A stretch of DNA of 64,000 bases, taken from the NCBI GenBank assembly GCA_029961685.1, contig JARWKL010000012.1, positions 15,485,227 to 15,549,226 on the forward strand. The letters are read 5' to 3'. Below the pieces are notes generated by a model. The model did no database searches. It saw nothing but the letters and a program-made list of their open reading frames with translations, and had not been told where the DNA came from. The position numbers and the translations under genes were made by a program. Positions within the stretch are counted from its first letter, which is position 1. Each line of letters opens with the position of its first letter. This document shows, piece by piece, positions 11,660-26,500 of this stretch. The stretch comes from Aristolochia californica. Taxonomy: Eukaryota; Streptophyta; Magnoliopsida; Piperales; Aristolochiaceae.

Positions 11660-14600
11660 CTAGGCAAACAAAGTCAGAAAGAGATCAGCACCTACTTTCC
11701 ATAATGCAACAAAGGATTCCCAATATAGTTCTCATTTTCATTTCAAAAAAAAATATAGTTTTCATAGCAAAAACTTCTCTGCATGTCCCAAATAAGCAAA
11801 CATGCCAAGGTTGTAGGAGGCCTCGAATAAACTACTGAAAAGCAGCCAAGGGGTAATCAAATTACAAAAAAAAAAAAAAATTAACAGAAACTTCTTCCAT
11901 GTCTCTACTTTGAAGGAATTGTACTTGTAAGAAAGTTTACCTTCATAAGAAGGGTGCAATTTCTATTCTTTTTCCAGTTTTTTAAACTTCCACCCTAAGG
12001 GACAATCATGCAATTGTATCCATGGCTCGGTTAATAGAAAGGGGGAGGAGACTTGTCGTCTCTTTTTTTTTTTTTTAAATGTTGATAATTTTATTTTTAA
12101 CAAGGATGATACATCAAGGGAGACCTCCTCTAACAACAAGAAATTGAAGGGGGGGTTGCAATTTAGCACACAAATCAGTAGCCGATCTAAGTACATGAGA
12201 CCAAGTACAAGAAATGGTGGAAACAATATCCAAAATATCAAGAAAAATCTGATAGTGACACCATAGGAGGAGGGATTAGGTAGAGCACCATCTGATGATG
12301 ACCTTGGAGTCTCCCTCCACAATAAGGGGCTACTAAAACGGTCCTGAAAATACGCAAGCCATGAAGGAGACTAGAGAGCTCAGCAATAGTCGAGTCAGTA
12401 ATACCGAGAGGGCCAGAGTAAGAGAGTATGACAGTGCCTCCTGGATAAAAAATAACTCACCAAAGCCAGCCAAACCCGGGTTCCCAAAGACGTTGCCATC
12501 AAAGTTCATCTTATAATATGCGGTGGGAGGAGGTGCCCAAATAGCAACTCGACGGGGGGCAGAGGGGATAGACATCTGAGCAATAATCTAGCCGGGGCAC
12601 AAGAGAGGCAGGTGAATTCTTTCTGAGTGCGGATCCAGGTAAAGATGAGCCATGTGGCAGTGTAGGAAACCTTACAGCAGAGCATAAAGCACAGTCAAAT
12701 TGTTTGGAGTTCTTCTCCTTCCAGAGGCACCAAGGGACGAAAGCAATACATGCAGCTAGCAGAAGCTTGCCCAAGCTAGGAAGGCGGGTCCCAAAGGAGA
12801 AGTGACACATGGTGCTTAGGTCGAGTGGGATGCAGAAGTTGAGTCCCATACTGTCAATCATGCAAGTCCAGACTTCCAGGTGAAGCAATAGTGGAGAAAG
12901 TGGCCAACAGTTTCAATCTCCGTCCCATAGAAGGGGCAGAGAGGAACGGGAGTGGTGTTACCATGCCTAATAAAGTTGTCTGCAATGAGGATCTTGTTGC
13001 GGAAAACACTCCAAAGAAAAAACTTCACCTCGGGCGGGGTCGAGAGGCGCCAAGTAAAAGCTATTGGGTGGGGGGCGGGTGGCCAAGTCCATCCCATAAG
13101 ATGGCGGTAGGCCGAGGAGACTGAGAATCGCCCACTGTCATCAGGGAGCCAAATCATCCACTCAGTCGTCTGAGGACGGACCTTAAAACTACTAAGACTA
13201 CCGATCAGGCCACATACAGAAATGGCTTCTTCATTAGTAAGGTCACGTCTAAGACAAAGATTCCATGAGTGATTCCCCAAAGCATTAGAAACAGATAAGT
13301 CGCGACTGGTGGTGAGCTAAAGCAGTGGTGGATAAGACGAGGCAAGAGAATCATCACCCAACCACCAATCCATCCAGAAACACAGACTAAAGCCATCCCC
13401 AACAAAGAACCAAATGGCAGTGCAGAATGTGGAGAGCAAATGGAACATAGTGTTCCAGATGGGGGAGAGGTGACGACAGTTGCCGTCAGTGATCCATTTT
13501 CTCCAAGATGCCGAAGCTTGAAGGCAATCATTGGGCTTCCACGAAGCCCCCTAGGCAGAGTTGAGCTTCCAGAACCACTTGAGCCATAGAGCATGTCCCA
13601 TTTCCTTGGTGCATCTGATCCCAAGACCACCCAAAGACTTTGGCATACACACTTCATCCCAGAACTGAAGGGACATTGTTGTCTCCTTACATGACACAAA
13701 TCAAGGAGTCTTCCTCTTCTTCAACTACTCTCTGTTATCACTCTTTCATCTTCTATTTTCCTTTCTTGTCTTCCAGCCACCAAGACAAATGGACACTAGC
13801 CTAATTCTCTAGCCTTAACCATCTAAGAAAACTAGAAAGAAAGGACACTATGCTAGGAAATAAAATTGCCTTAACTACCCTCACAATGTCCCTTTTCACA
13901 CTCCCCCTTAAGCTGGATTTGACAACTGCAACCTGCTACACAGTTTATCAAATAAAAAGTCAAAACGTTTTTCATGCTTATGTGTACAATGTCTTAAATG
14001 AAGCAATTGGCTCACAAATCTTCAGCTTCAACTTGATCCGCTATTTGATCTTGTTAAGGAATAGTCCCACATGGATTACTAAGTACAAAGATCTTGAGTT
14101 TATTAGCTGGAAAAGAGGTTTCCTAAGTAGGCTAGTCATTTTGGGATAGGCCTTTGACCCAACTTAACATGGTATCAGAGCGGGTACTCATGTGGGCTTG
14201 CACCTAAACTATCTACTTGTAGAGCCACAAAAGAGGCCTATACCTAAAACTATCCACTTGCAAACCCACAAAAGAAGGCCTACACCTAAACTGCCTACTC
14301 CTAAATTATCCACTTGTAGAACCACATAAGAGGGTCTACACGTGAGGGGGAGTGTTAAGGAATAGTCCCACATGGATTATTGAGTACAAAGATCTTGAGT
14401 TTATTAGCTGGAAAAGAGGTTTCCTAAGTTGGCTAGTCATTTTGGGATTGGCCTTGGACCCAACTTAACAGATCTTGCCATCAGCCATTTCATAAATTCT
14501 TATCTGTCCATTCACCCCCTTAATTTAATATCTTGAATAAGCTTGACACAGCAACTTGATCAACTCTTCACTTCCACTCTTAGCAAACTTAAGGCTTCAC

Positions 14601-17541
14601 TTTAGGCCACCACCGAGCATCCATGTAAACTTCACCACCACTATAGTACTTTGTATCTCTCCCCCTCAGGTTGGGTTTCCATGAGACAAAGAGACCTAGC
14701 TTGGACGTCAGCCCAAACCAAACAACAAAACTTCATACTCCAACAAACAAGAGGACGACAGCTACCAAGTATTGACACAAAACTCAATCCCTAGCAGATT
14801 TCTTAACTTGCCACAACCCCTAGCGATGATAGAAACCGAAGCCCAAAAAAAGGTCAAGCCCATCGATTCTGGTCATATGTATTCCTTTGTACAGCACCAA
14901 ATCACATGTTTACACTCTTCAATTATTTAGAAAAGGCATGTCACAAAGTTCTACTATGGGTAATAAGTGTGCAGGTATTACTCTGAAGTGATGAAATAAC
15001 TAAACAATATCATGAGATATATTAGTAGAATTTTTGGAAGAATTGTTGTAGATTGTAGCTAAAGGCTAGGCCTTTCTCCCTTTATTTGTATTTGAGGAAA
15101 CACAGCTTCAGATCCAAAAGCGCCATCTCTGACCAAAGCCCATTTTACCAAGAAGGACATCAAGGAGCTTCCAATCGACTCTGTCGAAGGCCTTCCCAAA
15201 GTCTAACTTGAGAACAAATCAGGGTTGTTTTAAGGTCTTGAAGTAGTGTATAAGTTCATGAAACGTCATTACTGAATCCAGAATATTGCGCCCTTTGATG
15301 AAGGCACATTGTCCGTGATGAATGACAAGGGGCAACACAGCTTTGAGATGGTTGGCCAGCAACCAGAAAGAGGCTCCTAAGCTTCTGTAAGTTATGCCGT
15401 GGTGGAAAAAATCCTGCACCATGGCATTGATATCCTCTCTAATGATGAACCAGCAGCAGCAATAAAATTCTCGGTTGTACCCGTCAGGAGCTGGCGCACG
15501 GTCCTGAGGTAGACCAAGGGTGGCTTTATCAATCTCATCAGCTGAAAATGGGAGTTCAATTAAGCCAGCAGCAGCAGGTGGAATTTTGGAGAGATTGACA
15601 TTCTGGAAGAAAGGGTGGGATGAGCAACTTTCGGTATTCAGCCCTGCAAAAAACTCACTAAGGTGTTAGTAATGGAGGGTCAGTCCGAGGTTACTTCACC
15701 ATCAACACATGGCGCAGTAATTCAATTGGCCCGACGCCTAGCAGAGGCAACAGCATGGAAGAAATTGGAGTTGGCATCACCTTCAAATAGCCATCTGAAG
15801 CACGTGCGTTGCTTCCAATGGGTACACTCATTGTGAGTAAAAGTTTGCAGTTGGCTAGATTACAAATCTCTCCTTGAGTTTAAATGGCTAGATTCTAGCT
15901 CTAGCAAATTCTCTTGTATACATTAACCGGCTCTAGATCAGTCTTATCAAGAAAATAGGGAAAATATAAGAGGAAAACCTACACCCTTTGAAATATGGAG
16001 AGACAATTTTCTCCTTGAGATTTCCATATCTTCAACCTTTGATGCACAAAAGGAAAGATTTATGGAGCTTGATGCATAGAGAATTTGAGAGATATAGGAA
16101 TTTTTTGCAAGTTTCGAGTTCTTTTCTCTCAAAAATGGGTTTATGAAGAATTTCAAGTAAAACAATGGTTGAGTGTTGCTCTCATGTGTCGTTACTACAT
16201 GTTTGGAGGGGTATTTATGAGTTTCCCCTTCAAAAGAACTGTTTTTTGCCCATTACAAATAAGGGAAAAAAGTGTTGATCGATTTTCGGAAAGATATGAT
16301 CGATTAACCATATACAATGGCTATATTTTTCAGTTCCCTAAGCTTGTTGACTGATCAAGCCATCGATCAGTTGAATTCTCAACTTATCAAAAATGACTAA
16401 TTGATCGATCATGCTTAGGTATACCTGGCTATGCAACACTGTGTGATCGGTCACAGTTTTGGTATGATCGATCATGCTTTATAGCTTTTGTTAGGCAGTT
16501 TTTGTATGATCCATCAATCCAAGTAGGTTGATCCATCAAGTTTTATGGCTCCTGTAAGGCAGCTTTGTATATGATCAATTAATTTGTTTCATAGATCGAT
16601 CATGCTTTATAATCGTCTATCAATCTATATTAGTGCGATCGATCAAGCTTAGTAGGTTGATCGATCATGCTTAGTAGGTTGATCGATCATGCTTTATGCC
16701 AGATTATGAAATTTGGACTTTAAGCATGACAATGAATTTGCTGGTTTTGCAAGTTTAAAACTCTATAATGCATCGGATAAACATGATTGTGAGAGAAATA
16801 TGCCCTAAAACTCCAAGATCTCATGTACCTCAAAATCGGACTTTTGGTGTTGTCCCCTTAAATGACTAGAGTTCTTGAAATTTTTCTATATAGCTTAGAC
16901 TCTAATCTTTAAGTTTTCATTTCTTGGCTTGCAGCTGCTTCTTCAAGATGACTTGACACACATTTAAGCTCAAGGTCTTGCTTTGAGTTTACCGGTTCTT
17001 TGTGCAGACCTTGTCGTGGTGTCTCTTGAAGAAGTTGCATCTAAAATGTTTAATTGCAAATGTTAGTACAAACAAGGTTATGTTTTGTTATCATCAAAAT
17101 ATAGATGGAGGTCAACATAGGTCAACAATGTTTTCTTATAAAAACTAGATTTTTAGGGCTTAAGAGGAACAGGGACATTGATTAAATTAGAAACAAGGGT
17201 GAGGGGTCTCTAAACCCCAATATCTCCCAAACTTCTATTATCCAAATTTGACAAAAAACCTTTTGAGAAAATCACATTCCATTTCAAAAAAAAATCACAT
17301 TTGCATTTCTATCTAATAGCATCTCTTGCTTACATTCCACAAATTTCCATCTTTCCCTTTTCAGCATTGCCATATTTTTCCGTTGCATTCATTCCCAAAT
17401 TTCTTAATTAAACATCTCTCACCATGTTTGAATATTAAAAAATTTAACATTTTTCCCCCCTTAAGACAATCCCCTACTAGCTAGTCAATGCAAAGTAATA
17501 ACAAAAAGTAGACCACACCCAACAGCCCTTTGATATGGAAT

Positions 17542-17572
<31 letters not shown>

Positions 17573-20500
17573 CGGTGTTAGTCGACATGACTCAGGACAT
17601 GATCTACATGCGCATTACTTGGTTCATGTCCTGAAGTCGTTAGGGAGCGCCAAACTTCATGTCATGTACATGATCATCCATGACTCAAGAGTTCATGTCC
17701 CAAGAGTAAACGGCGAAAAGTACTTTCCGCCCGATTTTGAGAATCATGTACATGACACTATCGCGGGGCTCTCTCTGCCGCACACCCTCCGTTTCATTCC
17801 CGCAGCCCTCTCTCGTTCTCTGCTTCCTCTCTCGTCTCCACCGACCCTCTCCGGTCTCCCTCTCTATGGCGTCCATCTCGCTGCGAACGTCCTTTCGGCG
17901 TCCTTCTCTCCATCTCGGACTCGCTCTCCCTCTGAACCTCCCGCTCGATTTTGACATTTGGGCTGCGATTTTTTAATTTCTACTTCGATTCGGCATCGAT
18001 TTCCCCATTCAGCTTTGATTTTAGCCATCGGCTTCGGTTTAACAGCCATCCTCCCTCTCCTCTCCCTCTCGACCTCCGTCGCAGAGCACGAGAGGTCGAG
18101 CATCTGTTGCAGAGCTTCTCGGCCTCCCTCTCTTCTCCCTCTCAACATACCGTCGGAGTGCCGCCTCTGTCGACGTTGCCCACCGCCGTCGCTGTTGCCC
18201 GCTGGCTCGCCGCTGAGGAAGACAACAATGGTTTAATTTTTCCTAAGTTAGAAAAAATTAAACTATCGTCATAAAAATCATTAATTTATAAATTTTATTT
18301 ATAAAATAATTATTTTTATTTATAAAATAATTATTATTTTTATAAAATAATTATTTTTTTTATTTTATATATTTATTTTATAATTACTATATTAAAATAG
18401 TGGTTTAATAGTTATAATTAAAATCTTTTTAAAATAAATATTTGATAAATTATTTTGGCATAATTATCCGATTGCTATAGTTAATTAAACCAATGGTTTT
18501 AAATTTTGTGATAATATATTATTAATTAATAATACAAAAAATATATTATGTACAAATATATAGTGTGTTAAAGTTATGATTAGATCAATTTTTTCTCTTA
18601 AATTATTCATTTTTAGGTTAAAGTATATCATATGTCATTAATAAATTAATAACTCAACGTATTACTTTCGTTTTTGTTATTTATAACGTTATTTATATAT
18701 TATTTGTAATTAATCATGTACTTATTTCATTGGCTCATGTAATTACCATATTAATGCACAATAAAATATCTAATTCAATTAATAAATATATTAATATATT
18801 TAATTATACATTAAATAACTTATTCGTGTAGTAATAATGGTTGTTTTACTTAATTTGGGGTTTAAGGATTATGTTGTAATTAAGTGCACTGTAAAGGTTT
18901 AGGGATTCTCTTGTTTTTTTTGTTTTTCTCGTGTTGGGGCACTAACACTGGAAACTGTTTTCCAATGCACATGAAGTCGTCAACACTAACACCAAGTGCG
19001 AAGATGATCTTCATGTACATGACTGACATGATCTTCATGTTGGACATGAACTTGAACTTCAAAAATCCATTTAGGGGACTAACCCCCCAAAGTGATCAAT
19101 TGAATCAAGACATCAATAATGATCAAATCTCTTTCCTTCATTCAACTAATTCAAGAGCTGCACATTCTCAATATCCCAATGCAAACATGAAATCACCTTA
19201 CAATTTAGCTTATTTCCACTTTCTGAGATGCTTCACATTCAAGACGAACCCGTGTGTTCATGGTATTTCTTAAAGAAACATGAAAACAAATTAAGATTTT
19301 TTTTTTTAAATGAAAACAAATTAAGAATCATACTGTTAATACGTAACCTTCCTTTCTTTTCCTTTGAAAAGAATTAAACTAGAAGATTTACAAATAGACC
19401 AAATTGTTACAGAGCTGCACCTAATATTTCAATGCTAAAAACCAGTAAAGATTGCAGAAAAGGTCCACCTGACCTAATAAGTAGCATTCAAATAATAGTT
19501 AAAAACTATCCTAGAATATGGTTAGCTAAAATAAAAAAGTAAGATATGCATCTAAAATTACCTTTCACGTTTTTTGAGAATGTTGAAAGATTATAAAACG
19601 ATATATTTGATTCAGAAACACTTTAATGAAGTGACCTTTTAGAGAAGATTAGGTACAACCTCATCAAGGGGCTTCTCAAATTGGAGATTGACACTCTCAG
19701 CATGTGCACGCATCACAGGAACTCGTATACAAGTAGCGGTCAGCTTAACATCATTATCATTCTGTGACAAAGTATAGAATCCATGAAAAGAACATGAACA
19801 AGATAAGTTTACATGTCCTACAATAATCCAAAGAGAACGTACAAGGGGGAGATAGAAAGAAAAAGAAAGAGAGGGAGAGAGAATGAAAAAAACAAAGAAT
19901 AAATTAAATGAATAAATAGAACACAATTCACAAACACATACCCAGATTTTTCTTGTCTCCTTCACCAGTTTCATTTCCTCCTCATTGTACCCATTTGAAA
20001 GGACCGGTGCATTGTGAGAAAAGAGATTAAATGCATACTGCATAGTCTCAAAAGTTTCAAATAGTTACTGTTGAACAAGAAAGAAAACTCATAAAGATAG
20101 AGCAAGTGTGAGTAGCAGAAGAACCTGCTGCTTAAATATTTTGCAGGTGGGTTGCTTTCCCTCCAGAACCTAAAGAAAAGAATGGAGAAGTTCCAGGCTT
20201 GTTAAAAAATGATAGACACAAAACCAAAAGTATTTCATGAAAATGCTTGAAAAGAAGAGAACCTCACGAGTCTGCAGTTCAAGCTCTTCCATTGCTGCTG
20301 CACCAGCACCGCTAGCTGCCTGATATGTGCTAACAACCATCCTTAATACCTGGCCAAAATCTTAACCATGTAATTCCCCAAAATATATGGAGTTGTTTTT
20401 TGAAAAGTAAAAATTTGGCTTACTCTAATAGTTGGGGTTTTTTAATGTTAAATCAACGATTTGTCAAACACCAAAAAAATAGAGAGAGTACATAGCAGCC

Positions 20501-23500
20501 AGATAAAAGCTGCAAGTACAAACACAAGGTAATACATATACTTACAAAGTGGGAGGAGCCTCTCTTTACGAGGAAAGAGCGAGATGATTGCTAGATTGGT
20601 ATATTTGATTATAGACACGAGGATTCCATTAGCAAGATTTAAAATTTCCACAAAACAGTACCAACGTAGTAAAAACCAGACCCGCCACCAGATCAATGGC
20701 ATAGCCAGTTTGAAACTTTTTCTTTGAACTATGCATGATCTTTCCTTTTTATGGAGATTTCCATTTGCAATTAGATTTGGGACTAAGTTATATGTAAATG
20801 GTAATCAATCACACAATTGACACTAAAAAGATTTATAATATTCACAACCCAAACTCATATTGCTACATCCACTCCCGAGTTTTTTTGTCTTGGAGTTGAA
20901 TGCACTATGCAGAAGCCAAATAGCCTTTACATCAAAAAGACCTCAAACGCCAATTACCGCTTTAACCACAAAGAGACTTTTCAGAACAGCACACTAGCCA
21001 AGACCCACAAATGGGATTTTCAACAGCTCACTAGGCTACACAAGCCTAGACCCACAACTGGATTTTGGCACCTCAACAGCAACCTCAACAGATATCTCAA
21101 TGAATTGAGTTGAGGATTGGTCTTTCCTACATAAGATTTGACCAAAAACCTGAAAGGGTCACTTGCCTACAATTAAGCACATACATCAAATGTCTCTCGA
21201 TAGGCAGAACATAAGCTCAAATAAAAGTACTCTCCTCCTATTTGCTCTTTGAATTTATGAAAGCATCTCAAATTAAGTTCCTAAACAATTTGATTTCAAA
21301 GTAAAAAGCTATTTTGGGAAAACTCGAAACCAATTTCAAAATGCAGCCCTTGTAAATGCTTCAAGAAGATGACAAACGATTAATTCAAGCCTCAAATGTA
21401 ATCTGCTGAACAAAATTGATTTCAGGAAAAAGAAAAAAAGTATTCAGCAATGATAATGCACGCATACATAAGGATTTTAAAGTAAACAGCTTAGGGTGTT
21501 TGTTTTATGCAAAGGCCAACTTCATGTGGAAGCAGAATTTGAGATTTTGAGCACAAGAAGATAAGTTGCTAATATAAAATTGATTTCAATGTAAAGAATA
21601 CAAGTTTAGCAACAAAAATACTAAGTACAAACTCATATTTTAAAATAAAAGCTTACTATACTTAGCTATTTAGAATTGGTTTTTTTTCTTCCCCAAATCA
21701 ACTTCCAAAGAGGATTTCAAAGTCTAGAATGCTTTGGACGGCTTCCTAGTCATTGTGGCTTGCTTCTCATGTAATTTGGAGCAAAAGATAACTTAACTAG
21801 AAGAGGATCCAACATTCAAAAACATTAGCCATTTTGCCTAGAAATGACCCTTTCGCCCTCTAGTAAAAACCAAATCAATGCTCAAAATTTGTGAAAAAAT
21901 ATTTAATAACTTCGTTTTGAGTTGCTCATCACAATAGTAAAACTAACAAACTTTGGAGTCTTCATCTACAACATTTTTAGGTTCCACCATTCAAAATGTC
22001 TTCTTTTTCAAGTTGCTCATTGTTGGAATGTTGAGATCATCGCTCCAAAGGACTTCATTCTTAATCACTTTCCCTTGTCTTCAGCCATTTGAACAAGTAT
22101 GAAATCAGCTCTCGAGATGGGATAACCTCACAACTCTCAAGATGATGGATTCTACCAAGGGGGTGATCACGGGGCTTTCTTTCAATTTAAAACTTTAAAT
22201 CACACTCTCACTTCCTAATAGCTAATTGAGGTATTGAAGATGCAGCGAACAATAATTAAACTATTGGTGGAATGAATGATGTATATATTAACAAAGAAAA
22301 CAAAACCAATACAAAATCAGAGGAGCAGATCCCAAACCACAAGGGACTGGAGGGTTGCTCCCTGCTTAGCAAAGCACATCTGCTACCAAATTTTTGGATC
22401 TCGGAATATGAGACCAAATACAAGTAAAGTGGGAAGCAATATCCATAATCTCTAAGAAGACATCCCAGTGGCGCCACAAGGGGGGGAGGCACGGTCACAC
22501 CATCTGATGACCACCTAGGAATCTCTAATGCCACTTGAGAATGGATGATGCTTTTGTGACTTGATTTATGAATTTTGAACCTTGAGGACAAGGTTCTTTT
22601 GTAAGGGCGGAAGAATATTATACTCCAAGACTTGGAGTGTTTTAGTTATATTCTTGCTATTTTCAGTGTTTAAGGCATTGAGAGTAACTAGTAGCAAATT
22701 AGAGGGGTTAGTAGAAGCAATTTAGAAGGTGTGTACTGTAATTATCTCTAGGCTTGTCACTTCCCTATTCAGAATAGGAAACCACCAATCAATAAAGAGA
22801 AAGAAGACACACATTGGGGAGGGATCCAAAACCAAACCAATTGTCTAGAACTTTTTGCGTTTTCTCTCTCCCCAACTCTCAAGCTTCTCTTTTTCCTCAC
22901 ATCTCTCTCTATAACTGACACCAGATTTCTGCTCTAAATGAGGAATACAACAGCTTCATAACCTCTAATGCAACACCTTGAAAGAGAGTGCAATGAAGAA
23001 GGAGAAGATCGACTATGTCTTCCTTGATACACAAAGCTTGCAATTGTGGATAGGAAAACACAAAGCCCTTCTATTAAGAGTATTAAGAGTTAAAAATTTA
23101 CCTTTGAACAAACAATATCTACACAATGGAATCGAAGAGAAGCACATAGGCTTCCATGACAGAAAAAAATCCAGGAGGAAAGAATGAAGGTGACCTCATA
23201 GTAGGAGGCAACTATAAATTTTACATTACTATGCCATTTCCAAATAATATCACCCTCCTTATGATTTTGGATCTAAAGATGGTCAAGAGCAGAAGGCTAC
23301 TAGCAGAGACAATCTTGTGGTGATTGTTTCCTCCCCCTCCGAGCCTTCATATTTCTTTTCTTTTAATAAAATTTGCTCACTTTTCAAAGAAAAAAAATCC
23401 ACCAAGAGTTCCACCTGCTCATGTGTTGCTCCTGTTACTTGGATGCTTGAATAGAAACATCCCCATTCCTCACAATAGTCTGAATAAACCATATAAGGAG

Positions 23501-26500
23501 AGGAATCACCTGTGCAGTAATCTTTCTAATAGTTTAGCAGATTCTTTTTCAAGAGGAGTTGAGAAGTAATCTCTTGTTGCACGGTGATTAACTCCTCTGT
23601 ATTTTGTTTGTTGTAGATGAGCTATAGACCCTGTAGTAATTGGTGTCTTTCCTCTCTCTACTTTACTAAATTTCTCACCTTCCAAATAAACAAAAGAAAT
23701 CGACTGTAGAGCCATTATTCACATGAAAGCAATGACAGCCAAGTAAATACTTTTCACAAATCAATTTTCCACAAGGGTCCCTATATGAACTGTCATTATG
23801 GAGGCAATACGTATCATTTAAAATTCTCTTCCAAGTCAACTTTCTCCACAGGATATCTCTGAACTCATTCCATGACAAGACCATTGTTCTCGTTGTAGAA
23901 CTTCTTCACACACAAATAGGGGCAGTGTATTGAAAACCTGACCCCAGCCTGCAAAGCAACCACATCACCTCACCATGCCCCACACCACATGCCCACTTCC
24001 GTCCTACCCTCACCCCCACCCCCATCTCCATCTCCAGCACAACAAAGAAAGGAAGCAATCTGCAGCAGTATAGAACCACCCCAAGGGATGGGGTGAGGCC
24101 CCCTCTCCACTGGAAAATTTTAGAGGAGAGAAAAGCCTCCACGTCCTTCTCCTCCTTGCATAAAGAGAAGTAAAGACCCTCCTCTCAATAAACATAGAGA
24201 GGAGGAAAGGGGAAGAGAAATCCCCTCATTTACTGAGAAGCATGAACAAGAGGAAGGTAAAGGGCACAAAAGGAAAGAAGTAGAGGGAGGGGACACGTGG
24301 ACCTGTTGTAGACTCAATAGCACACCGAGTCACACAACGAAGAAGCCAACAACAACTCACTCAATAGGATTTAATTCTTATATTTCTTTGAGTAGGATTT
24401 ATTTCTTATATTGTTTTAAGTAAGAGTTATTTCTTATATTGTTTTAAGTAGAAGTTATTTCTAATTACTTTTTATGTAAGGGCATTATGGGGAATTATTG
24501 TAACCCTAACCCTAAAATTCCTTTACGTGACCTATTTAAAGGAAAGGTATGAATGAAATAGGTAAGTTTTGAGATTTTAGAATAACCTAGTCTAAATAGG
24601 TTGAGATCACCTCTTGATCTCGAGTTTAGGGTTTACTCCAAAAATCCAACCTATCCTTCACCCTCCATTGCCATCCATCTTCACCCAAATTCATCCCTCA
24701 TCATCCATACTAAGAAAAGGAGCTTCCTACCCCTTTTCCGAGCCCAAAGAGAGGATCTTCTCTCATCACCACCGTCAACAAGAAGTTGGGTTCAATCCCC
24801 TCTTGACGAGCAGCAAAGGAGGAGTAATTCTGGTTCTTTCACGTGAGGGATTAGAGCCACTCTTCTTGCTGGGAATTCATCACGAAAATAGAGCAAGGAC
24901 AGCCATCAACGTGAGTCAAGGCTGCCCCATCAAGCTAGGTCTTCAAGTCCTAGAACGAGCTGCATCAAATCAAGGTTGAAACCTTGATTAACGTGAGCAA
25001 ACAGGTATTTCTCCATTCTTTCTCCACCTGAATTACTTCTATTCTAGCTATAACTTTAGCACTAGAATGAGATCATAAAAAGGGAGATTGATCACTAGTG
25101 GAGAGTACCCGAAGAAGGGACCTTTAACCCTCCTTACCGAATCCAGCAACTCAGTACCAGTGCTGGATTCACAACTCCCACAACGTGTTACTCAATCCAT
25201 GACCCGGGACCGTAACAACTTGGTATCAGAGCAGGGTAACATAGGGGATAATATCAGCAATGAAGAAATCCAAATCAGGATACAAAAGATAGAAGATAGC
25301 CTTGAAACAGCACAACCAGTGTTGGGAAAGGTTTGTGGTTTGGAAGAAGAGATGAGCCGAATCATTAGCATGCTACAGGAGTTGAGGACAGAGAGACATC
25401 AGAGTCCAAAGGTGAGAGAGGTTGTTCAACCATATCACAAAAGAGGGGAGCAGTGGCCTGGGCGCACTACTGTCCAAGCACTTCAGCATGGAGGCATAAT
25501 CCCAAGGTACACCAAGTTAGAGTTTCCCTCTTTCAATGGTTTTGTGGATCCCGTAATTTGGTTGCATAGATGTGACAAAAAAAATTTGAACCAAGGGACT
25601 ACTGAATGGGATAAGGTGCAATTAGCCTCTTTCCATATGACAGATGAAGCCATGTTATGGGTGAGTCAAGTAGAGAAAGAAAGACTGGGAATGACTTGGG
25701 GAGAATTTAACAATCTATGCACAGTTAGATTTGGGCCTCCTGCCAACAGCAACCCCCTGGGAGAGTTAGTCCTATTGAGACAAACGGGTTCGGTGGAACA
25801 ATATCAAAAACTATTCCAGGAAAAGTTGGCTCGTGTTGGGGAGAGGGTATTGGTTGACCAGCATGTCTCCTTATTCACAGCAGGTCTCAATGAGTATTTA
25901 CGGCTAGAGGTAGAACTCCTTATGCCCACGGATCTAGCTCATGCCATGAATATGGCCCGAGCAATGGAACAACGACAACAGCTGCAACAACGTAAGCCGG
26001 GTTGGTCGAGTGAGAGGAACACTTCCTCCACGTGGCAAGGACGCCGCTATAATTCATCTCAGGGAGCATCTACAGCAGCACCATCCAGACACACTCCGAC
26101 TACGACTCGGGTAGCCGATCCCCACCCTGGTAATTCCCTACCTAGCTTTATAAAAAAATTGACGAGTGCGGAGATGGCAGAAAGGCGGTCCAAAAATCTC
26201 TATTATAACTGCGATGAGCAGTATCGGGTCGGACATCAATGTAAACGATTGTTTTGGCTCGAGGTGGAGGAGTCAGAGGATCCAGAGGATATTATCGAGG
26301 AGGAACCACTAGAGATATCCTTGCATGCTATTACTGGGCAGAAATCGCCTACTACAATGCAAGTCCGAGCTCATGTCATCTACCGCGAACTGGTGGGACT
26401 AGTCGACTCGGGGAGTACACACAATTTTCTGAGTTTGACAACCGCACAGCATCTCCAGCTCCAGATATACACTCATCCGACAGCCACCGTCTCAGTGGCC

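Larger units (their letters stand above)
12061..15860 (-). mobile_element. LINE (L1/RTE-like plant non-LTR element), broken
   Basis: Read on the minus strand. 15860-15128 gives the start of the reverse transcriptase ([55 protein letters not shown]). The palm with the catalytic Asp pair is absent. 13676-12858 gives the C-terminal part ([20 protein letters not shown]) and the zinc-binding RT tail ([32 protein letters not shown]). 12575-12130 is a frameshifted RNase H domain ([15 protein letters not shown]). A T-run at 12062-12076 is the poly(A) tail. 13677-15127 replaces the middle and contains LTR-type sequence and a TRIM. Many stops; dead. Confidence 0.8.

Noticed and set aside
17535..18274. 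Overlapping open frames on both strands up to 139 codons
   Set aside because: Product of a GC/CT-rich low-complexity block and a poly-G run; Ser/Pro/Arg-rich peptides in all frames.
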